From: Pelodera strongyloides
Lineage: Eukaryota > Nematoda > Chromadorea > Rhabditida > Rhabditidae
Assembly: GCA_036852015.1 (NCBI GenBank)
Contig: JAANDG010000469.1
Location: 51,001-115,000, forward strand
Reading direction: 5' to 3'
Length of the DNA stretch: 64,000 nucleotides
A program made the position numbers and the translations under genes. Under the pieces are notes generated by a model, which saw only the letters and a program-made list of their open reading frames with translations, was not told where the DNA came from and made no database searches. Below, piece by piece: positions 34,601-45,300 of the stretch (positions within the stretch are counted from its first letter, which is position 1; each line of letters starts with the position of its first letter).

Positions 34601-36129
34601 CTCGAAGTTAACTCGATTTTTTATTCTAATTTATGTTCATTTGCATCGGCTACATAAATGCTGCTATACTCGATGTGTTTCAAAAATGGGCCTGTATTTC
34701 GATCTTTATTAGAAAAGTGTGTGCCTCTTTCAATGAGAGGCCAGGGTTGTTTGCTTACGAATAGATACTTTCTAGCAGTGCTGAATTAGTTGTGGCTTAT
34801 TCAGAAGTTGGTAGCAAGTGAATATTTGCTAACAACGCATTTGTGGATCTTTGTAAATAAAATAAAATAATAATAATCAATTAGGTCTACTGTCTCGACT
34901 TTGGCTTCGCACATCAGTTCCGTTCGAAAGATGGAAAGATAAAGGAACCCAGGGAGAACCCGTGGAAGTATAGGGGAAATCCGAGGTTTTACATTTATAA
35001 AAGTCATATTTTAGATAATTCTATGAAGATTTTTATGGTTTTAAGATAATCTTAGTCCGTTATACGTTGTAATTTTTTCCATGAATATAATACGATGCTA
35101 TTTAGATACGCCTCGAAAAACTGTTACCACGGTAAAGAGCTTTGCCGGGCAGACGATCTGGAGATGTGGTTGTACATGTTGGTCGAGTTCAGCAAAGGGA
35201 GTCTGCCGTGGATGAACCAAAGGGTACGACACTTTTACATTTTTATAATTATTTCATTTTTCAAAATTGATATGCTGAGCTGAACAGTTTACTTTTTATA
35301 ATCATGACACAGTGGTCGGGTGTTTACTAAAAACTACCCAACCGTCCTCGAACCAACTGTAGGATAGGAGTAGCTGTATCTCGAAGTTGTTTAGGGACTT
35401 TAGTCCACTCTTGCGTGGGCACAAGGTTTCCGGTGTTCAGTGTTAGTGTGCTTTACTGTGTCAATTTAGGACTCGAAAGAAATCTACGATTGGCAACGTT
35501 CGTGTAGGGAAGGGTTCGGACTCAGAGAGATGTTTGGAGGTATGTTCCTTTACCTTTCATATATATCTTTAAAAAGTCATGGTCCCATCCTATATGATGC
35601 TTTCCTCACAGTCAGTATTCAAAGGTAATCCCTATATTATTTATATAAAAAAAATAAAGAAAAGAATATAACTATTTTCAGGACTCCCTGTTGAAATGGT
35701 TAAAATTATGAAGTTGATCGACAAACTATCTTATACGGACGATCCGCCATATAAGGAAATCTATGGACTTCTTGGTGATGCTATTATGATGAGTGGATTT
35801 AACGTAAGTAAACAAAAATTCAATCCAGGCCATAAAACACGGAACATGTAAAATATGTATGGTACCCCGTGTCGACCCTTTGTCAAGGAAACAGAATAAT
35901 ACAGTTTTCAGAATTATGACGGACTGCTGTCAGATTTAAGATTCGACTATCAGTTTCAGCACGTGGTTCTGGCACATATGGTTCTGTCACGTTCTGGCAC
36001 ACAATTACAAAACAAAGCAGTTACAAAACACAGTGCCATATCGCTTTAAATTTTCAGGAGTTCCCGTACGACTGGGAGAAGGAACAGCCTGCGGCAGCGG
36101 CTCCGGCACCGGAGGCAAAGAAGGCCTAG
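30295..36129 (+). CDS. CK1/TTBK-family pseudokinase with Lys-rich N-terminus
   Basis: Exons 30295-30318, 30734-30880, 31017-(at most 31202), 31917-31943, 32155-32241, 32640-32747, 33203-33301, 33665-33733, 34003-34077, 34393-34488, 34882-34985, 35106-35223, 35470-35539, 35682-35803, 36058-36129. The N-terminus repeats KSKK/KKEE. The kinase-like part has the family landmarks ALK (beta-3 lysine), LDFGFAHQ (DFG) and YASKNCYHGKELCRADDLE...MLVEFSKGSLPW. However, the catalytic loop reads HREVNPSN instead of HRDVKPSN, losing both the catalytic Asp and Lys, and the glycine loop is not GxGxxG. It is therefore probably inactive and may act as a binding partner. All joins from 31917 on keep phase. The join after the third exon is unresolved because its frame meets TAG at 31203-31205 beside a GA satellite. 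The C-terminal tail is Ala/Pro-rich. A heat-shock promoter lies upstream. Confidence 0.75.
31204..31724. repeat. 520-bp GA microsatellite
   Basis: GAGAGA dinucleotides with occasional G, T or C changes for about 520 bp, the longest satellite in the window. It starts directly after the Lys/Glu-coding purine-rich exon of the pseudokinase gene. Arg/Glu or Ser/Leu open frames through it on both strands are artefacts of the repeat. Confidence 0.9.
32951..33085. repeat. Inverted-repeat element family E, short form
   Basis: 135 bp with ends CAGAGGCCATACTCACCAC and GTGGTGAAAATGGCCTCTG. Same ends and subterminal CCCCATGGGGAATTCCCC / GAGGGAATCGG as the 600-bp element at 3681-4279. Lies in an intron of the pseudokinase gene. 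Confidence 0.75.
33342..33505. repeat. AATCGGGGCGAA repeat block
   Basis: AATCGGGGCGAAATC and relatives (AAATCGGGGTTTTTTGG, GATCGGGGCGAACTCGC, CCCCGATTATTTGTGATC) recur in both orientations, ending with a run of T at 33461-33472. Sits in an intron of the pseudokinase gene. Confidence 0.5.
34529..34708. repeat. Hairpin MITE family A, copy 3 (right end decayed)
   Basis: Left end TTAAAGCGAAATACCGGCC is intact. The right end is diverged (GTATTTCGATCTTTATT). Same AT-rich centre as other copies. Intronic in the pseudokinase gene. Confidence 0.75.
36020..36049. repeat. Solo TTAA-element end abutting a 3' splice site
   Basis: CAAAACACAGTGCCATATCG followed by CTTTAA. Only 8 nt, including the TTTTCAG acceptor, separate it from the last coding exon of the pseudokinase gene at 36058. 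Confidence 0.45.
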
Positions 36130-38500
36130 AATAAATCAAAATACTCGCTCATTAAAAAAAACAATAAATGTTTGTCAATTTTTCACTGACCCATAAGACT
36201 GGATTTGGTGCTTGTCAGCAATATAGAGTTTAAAGAGAATTCACTAACACATAATGGAACTTTGGAAACGTGGAACTTCCTAGAGTTCTATTATGTGTTA
36301 GTGAAACTTTTTATTCAAATGGGTTCGTTACAGTTTTGGCTCTTTGTGTCTCATTTTTAATTTACTCGACAATTTTTTATGAATACCACTTTATTCAGAC
36401 ATACAATCATCACACATAGACTTAAGCATGTAGAATCCAGGGTCCCGTTTTTTCCAGAAGTCGGGGATCTTCATTGTATTTCCAATCCGGGCGGTGTCTC
36501 TTGGATGACCTCAAATGACCTCAAATAGATAAGAAATGTCAGTTTCTATATCATAGTTGGCTACCGTAGAACTACACTATTTGGAGCATTATACGGTAGG
36601 TTTAAAATGCATTGTGCATGCAAAAGACGCGGTGTACGGATCTTGCTCGCTCGACCAAGCAATTTGTTGCTTGTATTTGAACTGTTTTCTTTGTTTTGCT
36701 TTGTTCTATTTGTTAGTTTGTTGTGTTATAGGGCTGTAACATTAGCTATAACATTCGGCTTTTCCACCTAGATTGTTTAAAATGAGTTATTTTTGCACTT
36801 TGTAATTCTTTATACCAAATGACTACTTGTTCTGAATTATCTATGCTTTGCGTGCCCATTTTTGTTTTTGTTTGGTTACGAAAATGTGAGTGTTTAACCG
36901 TAGTGGTTGATCCGTTTACAAATTAACCCATAACATGTCCTCTCTGCATAGTTAAAAGCTAAAGCTTGGTTTTGGATTTTCTTATGAGTTAGAGTTGAGT
37001 TGCACCAATACAGATTTACTCAGTTTTTTTTTTACGAAAATTAGCCTAAAAAATTTACGCTGTATCCAATAATCCTGAAATGCACGATCGGTCGGTTCAA
37101 ACATGCATTCTGAATTGTAGGAATTAATTAGATTTTATTTATGTCGGTCATAACTTAAGTTTTGGTTATGGGTTGTTTTTTCTGATTATTGTACTTATTT
37201 TTCCTCTTTATAGTATGTATTATTATATTATAAATGCGCATCCCATATTTCCATCCTCCTTTAGATATCTACACCTACCTACTATGCTAAATCCAACCTA
37301 TATTCGTATATTCATTGTGTTATAATTATCTGTCAGTGCGGTCCGTCACCGGTCACCCACAGTCCGGTCCAATAGGAACTGACATTTTTGCATGGAGCGG
37401 CCGCTCTTATATCCACTTTACACTGGGACGTTCACCACTTGGTGGGAGTTGGGAGTCACCGTTTCCCATGGGAGACGGCTCTTCTTGGCCCTCTGCTTGG
37501 ATTGGCCCCGATATAACCAGGCTGCTACCACATTTACTATGCTAGGGCCCAATATTCACAGGCCGCTTACCACGAGAGCATTTACTATGCTAAGCCGATA
37601 AGCCGCAATATTTTATCCCAGTTGGTAAGTAGTGAATAATTTGATTACCCCTTTGCTCAACGAGTTGATTCAGTTTTGTTTGATAGCACAGTACATATTA
37701 TTCCATTAGCACTATTTGTGTACCTTTTAAGATAATTGTAAATGCGGTTGCTAGAGCCTATCTTTTATATTTATACTCGGGTATCATTTATTTTGTACAG
37801 CAACTGAGCACTGCCTTTGAGCCTCTTTTTGATACTTTTGTTTATTTTTCAATTTTCAATTGTTTATTTTTCAATTTATTTTCATGACCTCATGTAGCGA
37901 TGATGTAGCTCCAGAATTATCTCAGCTCACTCAGCTGCCGTGAGTCATGTGCTTTTTTTACTATGCATTTATGGAAAGAGTTATTTGTTCTCTTCACTAG
38001 TTATAAATTCTCTCTTTTTCATAATGAAATTGAAATGACGATTCTGCACTTTGAATTCTACCCAACCACATGTTCATTTTCTTCATTCTTTAGTACTTTC
38101 TCGCACTAGCAGGTGCTCTAGTTTTTCGGAGCTAGTTGAATAGTTCGAACTCAAATTTTAACCCACGAAGAGTGTCTTTTTAGTTTAACAAAACGTCAAC
38201 CATACTCTCCATAGTATATCCCTTCTTATTTCTTCACGCGAACTTTTATAATAATTTATAATAATAATTTATTCAAATATTGAGTTTATCTTTATTTTAC
38301 ATGCTACCTTTCTTTGTATTTTTTCGTTCTTCGTTTGTGTGAATTGTTAAAATCACTTAATCCTTGTTTGAATTTCAGGATAACCCCGTTTCCGGGTCGA
38401 TTTTATTAAAACTACTCGTATTTTCTCGCTTTCTCCTACTCTTTCGCGTATTCCCTCACACAAACTCGCTACTTTTCATGAGCCCTTTCCCAGGATAGGC
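36130..38500. other. Intergenic region, pseudokinase to unc-73
   Basis: Begins with AATAAA (36131 and 36162), likely polyadenylation signals of the pseudokinase gene. A short inverted repeat follows at 36240-36305. At 37530-37595, CCACATTTACTATGCTAGG is partly repeated as GAGCATTTACTATGCTAAGC. No coding exon recognised. The unc-73 promoter is presumably in the 3' part, but no defined element is visible. Confidence 0.4.
36240..36305. repeat. Short inverted repeat (66 bp)
   Basis: TTCACTAACACATAATGGAA and its complement (one mismatch) enclose a 24-bp loop. Could be a tiny MITE or a hairpin in the 3' flank of the pseudokinase gene. Confidence 0.7.
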
Positions 38501-39339
38501 ATGGACAACAAAGAGGTATGGTGGGAAATTTATTTAATGTTTCACATTTTAAATTTTATTGTACTTCGTACCTTGTACCTTTATTCTTGGTTGAATGCTT
38601 TATTACTTTCTGGTAGTATTTAGTTTATTAGCGTGTGGAAGTGTTGTAATTGATAGCCTGTTTTTATTCCGATTTGTTGTGAATAATAAACTCAATAATT
38701 ATGGGGTATGCTGATTATTCAAATGCTTTGGCTTTCGCCATCGTCTTTGCTTGGTCTCCGTTCCTTATTTTTTGATACTTTCTTCTAGACGATGAGTCGT
38801 TTATTTTCGACATTTTAGCGTAAACACGTCTATTTTGCGATTAGTGCCGAGTCCTTAGGGTGAAAAATGAAAGTGATACATTCCCGGGTAGAATTTAGTG
38901 GACACTTTGAGGAATTTACTATTCCCATATTATATTCTTTAGTCCAAGGGTCCAAGGAAGCCCCACGGTGTTCTGAATTCCGGTCTTTACTACGTAGTCA
39001 TACATTAAAGCGAAATGGTAGCCTCTTTGGAAAATTTACATATGATAAGCAAATCCTATGTATCCTATGCTAATTTTGTACGATTGCCGTGGACGATCGT
39101 ACAACATTAGCATAGGATACATAGGATTTGCTTATCATATGCAAATTTTCCAAAGGGGCTAGCATTTAGCTTTAAGCATCATTACTTGAGCCTTGAGCGG
39201 TGACTAGTTATGGTCTTATGAGGGAATGGGGGACTTTTGTCCCGATGTGTGGGGTGCTAGACCCATAAGTGTGCTTTATGCTTTTGTGAGTGTGTCAGCT
39301 GGGGATAGCTTAGTGCACGACGCAGTGGTTGCTGGTTGT

Positions 39340-39377
<38 letters not shown>

Positions 39378-42300
39378 GAGAGAGGGAGAGAGAGGGGGAG
39401 GTAAGAAGAAGAGAGGTGAGGTGAGGTTACGAGGTGTCCAGATGTTATGGTGCCAACCCCTCCTAGCATCTCCCTTTCGTGTAAAGACAGAATGCTGAGA
39501 GTGACCTTGAATCTCATATAGACAACTCGTTACTTAAAGGGGGTGCTAAATATTTTTATGTGAAATTAAAAAAAAAAACGTCAACTGGTTCTTGGAGGCC
39601 TGGGGTGGGAAGCCGAATATTCTAATTTCCATAGTAATGATGGTGGCCACTTGCCACCTGGTTTTCCTTGTGGCCACGTGGCCAGAAGATTTTTTGGGGC
39701 ATAAGACATCGATGTTTCACTAACTTTACAAATTTGCATCACTCAAGTTCTTATTGTTGACAATTTGTGCGCATTTTTTTAGTCAGAGCAGAACGATTGG
39801 GGTCCGAGGTACGATATAACATAGTACATTCAATGCATGTTCTTTGATCCCGAAGCGGATGCCATATTCGTATAATAGCCTATTTATACGGCATTGTTTC
39901 AGATATGTGTAAAAGCGGAGGATATCGCACATGTGCTGCGAGATGGTCTGGCGTTTCTACCTGGGAGTAGAGCAAGACAGGTTAGATATTGTGATTAATA
40001 ATTTGCTCGGAAGACCCTTATTTGTTTATTGATAAATTAAAACTATGTTTATATAGTTTATCACAACTTGGAAGAAGAGAGCTACACGTATTTGATCATA
40101 AAATTGCATCGTATGTATCCGAGTATGGCTTACTTACTTAGTTTTCACTTTCTATAAATGTTGTTGTTTATTTATATAATAGGTATGCATATAATATTTT
40201 ACTGATCAAATGCATAGACTCATTTCTGAATATATTGTTGAAAATTGCCTGTAAATTAAATGCAATTTGAAAGTTGTATACTCGTTGCAGGGTAATCCTC
40301 TGATAGTGTTTCCTTCTCGGGAAACGTCTGTAAATCCGGACCATATACGAAATGTGCTCCTATATTTCCAGTCGGTTTGCGCGTAAGTTTTCTTTTGACT
40401 TACATTTTTGTTGAGTACTTCACCAACTTGAAGTTAATTGTGAATGTTTCACGATATTCTTAAGTTGCAACTATTATCGGTTTTAATAATAAAGGTTTAA
40501 TGATTACGTTAAATAACATATAATCAAAAGGCACCATAAGACGGAAATGCGTATAAAAACATCCTATACTGACAAGGGGCCATGGTTTTAAATTTAGAGC
40601 AATCCAAACTTTGGAAACGACGTGCCTCTGAAGATTACACCGAGGGCGTTTTTTTTATCTTATTAATTTACCAGCCGTTCGAAGAGCCCTACGGGCTCTT
40701 CTCCGACTGGAGGAATCGGCCTTCGGCCGATTGTTTCTCTATTTAAAAAAAGGATTGCTGCAATTTAAAAAGTTCACTCTCGTCTCTTTCTCCTCCCACA
40801 CCTTCACACGTCAATGATTGTGGAAACGTATAATAATCCGTTTGGATCACCACTCGACTAAGGCTACCATGCAAATTTGCTATTGAAGGTGCTGCATGTA
40901 GTGCAGAGGATTATCCATTGTCATAAGCTAGCATAGCTCAACCGGTAGAGCGTCGGACTGTGAATGGAGAGGTGTGTGCTGCTGTGGGTTCGAATCTCGC
41001 CAGCGACAAAGATTTTGTATTCTCTTTCGATCGAAGAATTTTCTTTATGAAGGGATTTCGTTGTGCACATAAAAACAAACCCGTGACAAACTCTTCTCCT
41101 TTATATAATAAGATTTTCATTGTTTCAGCGATGGTGCCCGCGAACGTGGTTTTATAATTGTGATCGATATGCGGGGAAAACAGACGTGGAACAATGTGAA
41201 ACCGGTGTTGAAGTCCATCAATGTTAGTTATTTTTATTGTATTTAGTTTTGCTGTTTTGTAGTTGCCCTGTTGTCCATCATAAACATTCTCCGAGAGCGA
41301 ATTGATCGCTAATCGCTACCAACGTATATATTATTCATTCTTCTTAGCTTCTATGTTCTATGCTTGTTGCTCCAAGTCCAAAACAAAACGCTCGAATTCT
41401 GTAGATAGCTCAGAATAGTGACATGGAAATTTTTGTTGTTGTTTGTTGTTTTTCTACGGGCCCATGGCCCACGACCGCATAAATCTCGACGGCAAATTCT
41501 AGTGCGCTTCCCAAAATTTTATCTATTATGATACGTTTCTACTCCGAATTTGGCGTGCATAATCTTCTAATCGCGACGGTGATATGACTGTTAGCTCGAA
41601 ACTACCTTCGAAATTTATGCAGTATGGAATGGAAGGTGGTTTCGTCGGTCAGTCCGTCAACGGGATTATCCGCAGCCCATGACTGTTAACTAACGTAACC
41701 TTCCGTTTTACGTTGTTCTTGTTCATTTTCCTACTGTAAATGTGCAATTCAGAGTTTAATTGAGACTGGAACCATTGTCGAAGTGTGCCTTATTATCAAA
41801 CCTGATAAATTTTGGGAGAAACAGAAGGCTCAAATATCATTAGGATTTTGCAAATTCGAGGTATTTTTTGTTTGTTTATTTCAATTTTCATGTTTTGGAC
41901 CATTTGATATGTTAATGTTAGGCCAAGGCCAATGACGTGACGGTTGGTCACTATCTATATGATTATTGATTAGTATGAATTTGCTTTTTCGTTTTTGAGT
42001 TGTATTAATTTTTAGGTGCAAATGGTGAACCTTGATGTTCTAGCGAAATATTTTGATTCTTCGCAACTTTTACGGTATGTATTGTTTCTTTGAATATATA
42101 CTTTTTTGGAATGCTTCTGCCCTCAATTGCATTTCGTTATCTTACAATTTTTTTTGTGTTTGAAATTGATATGGACCCATTATACGTTTCATATAGGTGT
42201 CTCATACCGCTTTGAACCTTTTTTATGAATTTACTTAATTATTCGTTTAAAACGAAGCGAAGTATCCATAAATATCGTTTCAGTGATCTTGGCGGGTCTT

Positions 42301-45300
42301 TTTCTTACGACCACGATAATTGGTTGGAATCTCGTCTGGTTTGTTTCATTATACCGTTTTGTGATTTCGCAATGTTTCCGCAATCGTATTAATTGTAAGG
42401 ATTAAGTATTGGTACTGCTAGTGTCAATATCGTATTATTTGGTGACAGTGCTTTCTGTGAATGTTTTGCTGTGGTCCTTGGTACAGGAAAGATTGAATGA
42501 ACAATTGGTTTGCTTTTCAGGAGTTGGAAAGTTGGATCTGGAAGATTTCGGAAGTAATGCGAGGTTTGGATTTGCAACGAAAGGTACGTGATTGATAGTT
42601 TTGTTGTTGTGCTTTTTTATTATTTGTGCTTTTTTGGTTGTAATTTTGAAGAATTACGGCATCGCGTTAAGTTGTATTGCCACTTTAGACAGTTAAGTAT
42701 ATTGATTCAGTGGTTCTGCCTAGACCAATAGATAACAGTGCTTGTTGCTTGTTTAATTAGTTTAGTGGTTCTATGGCTTATTATTTCTTCCCTTTTTTCA
42801 GCAAATGACCGAATCGGAATCTCCAGTGGACGTCCCAACAGCAGAAGCGGCTATCAAGAAGCACAATAATATAAAAAGAGCCATTCTGGCCATTCCCATT
42901 GATCTCATACAACAGGAAGCACAGAGGGTATGGTTTCGTTCATTTACATCAACATTTGAATTCGCAATGTTTTATCAGTCACATTTATGGCAAGCGGACA
43001 AAAGTATAGTGGTAAAAATCGTATTAGTCACGAAGCTGTGTTCGTTAGTTCGTTTTAGCATTTTTTTTATACACACAGGACAGGGTTGCCATTGCATTGA
43101 AATGCTAAGCTTCTGCATTTTTGATAGCCTCATAGCCTGTGCAACTTTCAAGTCACTATTATAAATAGTGTTTTCGTTTTGAATTTGCTTATATTTTCTC
43201 GTGTTTATTGTCATAAACCCAGTCAGTTTAGGTAAGTGATAGGGTCAACTGTTGTGCAGTTCCTAACCCCGACATGTTATCAGCTCTACCGCATATGGCG
43301 AATTTGGTAGCATCGCTTGTTGAACTCAAGTAAGTCCTTTGTTCTTTTCATGTTGAAGCAAATAGTACATTTTTATTTACGTCTGTGGCCTTTTTTGGGA
43401 GCTATTGTGTTTTGTTCTATCCACTTTGTAACAGTTTCCAAGTCTTGAATTTCATTATACTCTTCTTGTGAAGCCCGTTTTCCTTTTCAAAATTTTAATA
43501 TTTAATATTTTTTTTCAGAACTGACGTCTTCAAAATGTGGGATGCGCGGCGTTTGGAGCTGGAGAATAGTTACCAGCTGAAATTATTCGAGAATGATGCG
43601 GAAAAGGTGATTTTTATGGTTGTGTTTATGTTTTTTATTGTTTTTATTTTGTTTATTAGGACGTAGATATGCAGGGATGACTGTTTTTCTAGGACTGTAG
43701 TAAGCGTTAGTGCTGGTTGATCCTCCAAATCTGAATTTGTTGTTAGTTTACGAATAATAGGCTAACCGTAAGTTATCGTGGTCGACGGCTACGTTACATG
43801 GGCTCAGGGCTCAGGGATAGGCATAAGCTTGTTGCTAAGAACCTGATAACAGCCTGAAAGGTGGCCCGAAACTTCTAACCAGTACTTCTCTCAGATGTTA
43901 AACTGGATTCGTGACAAGTGTGACTTGCTGAGACGAACTATGGCCGACGTTGGAAATAGTGAAGCTGAAACGAGCAGTCGATTGAAAGATTATGCGGAAC
44001 TCGCGCATGCGGCAACGGTAAGAGTTTATGGCCTAGTACCTAGTTTAATTTTAATGTTTTAGTGCGCTTCCTCCTTATGGTAGTTTGTAGTACTATTTGT
44101 TGTTTCAATGTAGCTCAGTGCCTGGGGTCCACAACGCTGTGTTTCAGACATAGCCATTAAGTGGGATTTTTCGGCCACGAAGCTTTTGTCTCGTACGTAT
44201 CTTTGGCAAAGGACAATATCGACATTTTTAAGTTTATAGATGATTCTAAGTATCAGATAAAAAGGACAATCAATTTCAATAGTATCTAATTGCAGAGTGC
44301 CGAAATCAACCGCGATCAGATATGTTCATTATCCAAACGGCTCAAAAACAATGTGACGGGTCCAATTCGAAACCGGGTGAGGATTTACTATGCCCTTTTT
44401 ATTATGGTAATATACGATTCAGATTATTAGTAGGGTTGTAGGGTTACATCTTTTCTATGTATGTTTGGGGTTGTGTACGCTTTGCTATAGAATGTGCAGT
44501 TGTGCCGTATTGTTGTTATTCTTCGCGTTATCATCTCATCTTAGTTCGTGCTTACTTTCTTCTTGCTTCTTGCTTCTTGCATCATTGTGTTTATTATCTT
44601 TTGAATTGCATATGATGGTTAATTCATTTATGATTATTGATTACTCGACGTATGCATTATGTTTCATTGAGTTGTTATCTGCAATTTTGAAGATGTAAAT
44701 CGTTGCAAGACCTATGCAGCATTGCAGTCGTCCTGAATCAATCAGAGTTCTAACTTTGGCTTACTTATTGATATTATTTATTATTGATGATATTATTCAA
44801 TTATTCAGGTCGAAATGAATGCGTGTCGTGTTGAAGAGGAATGGTCTCGTGTACAAGATCTCCTCCACAAAAGAGAAGCTATTCTAACGGCTGCAAATGC
44901 CTTCTTTCGATCTGCGCATACGGTATTTATTGATTTTGACGATATCAATTTATTGATTGCAATGTGGCTTGATGGTGCCCTTTCTTCCGAATCGTTATTT
45001 AGCGCAATGTTGGCTAAGTAACCTAAATAAATTTGCTCATATACATTAACTGGGAGAATCGGAGAAAGAAATAATAATCACTAACGATTACCAAAGCAAT
45101 TCGCGAAAAGTAATTGTGATTCGGATTCGTACAGTATTGATTTCTTGAATTTCTTATCTAAAGGAGCATGTTCACCGTGACTATGAAATGAAAGACTATT
45201 GGTTCTCTTCGTTCTTTTCTTTTACTTGTATATTTGTGAATATGAAATTTGAATGCAGTTCTATTCAGTACTTCACTCAACTGCCCTCATGGTTAGAACA

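Larger units (their letters stand above)
39903..42583 (+). other. unc-73: unc-73: Sec14/CRAL-TRIO-like domain exons
   Basis: Exons 39903-39980, 40291-40382, 41129-41222, 41753-41860, 42016-42074, 42284-42338, 42521-42583 (183 codons). Key stretches: VKAEDIAHVLRDGLAFLPG, then PLIVFPSRE, RGFIIVIDMRG, CLIIKPDKFWEKQ, LGFCKFE and YFDSSQLLRDLGGSFSYDH. They line up in order with the N-terminal lipid-binding-like domain of Trio. The domain probably helps membrane targeting or autoregulation. Confidence 0.9.

Noticed and set aside
40560..40655. Possible snRNA or SL-like RNA (TTTGGAA followed by a T run)
   Set aside because: No match to U1-U6 or spliced-leader sequences that I could recall; only short chance similarity.
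42805..43164. 119-codon frame read straight through from exon 42802
   Set aside because: Only 42802-42927 matches Trio/UNC-73; the rest is intron after the donor GTATGG.
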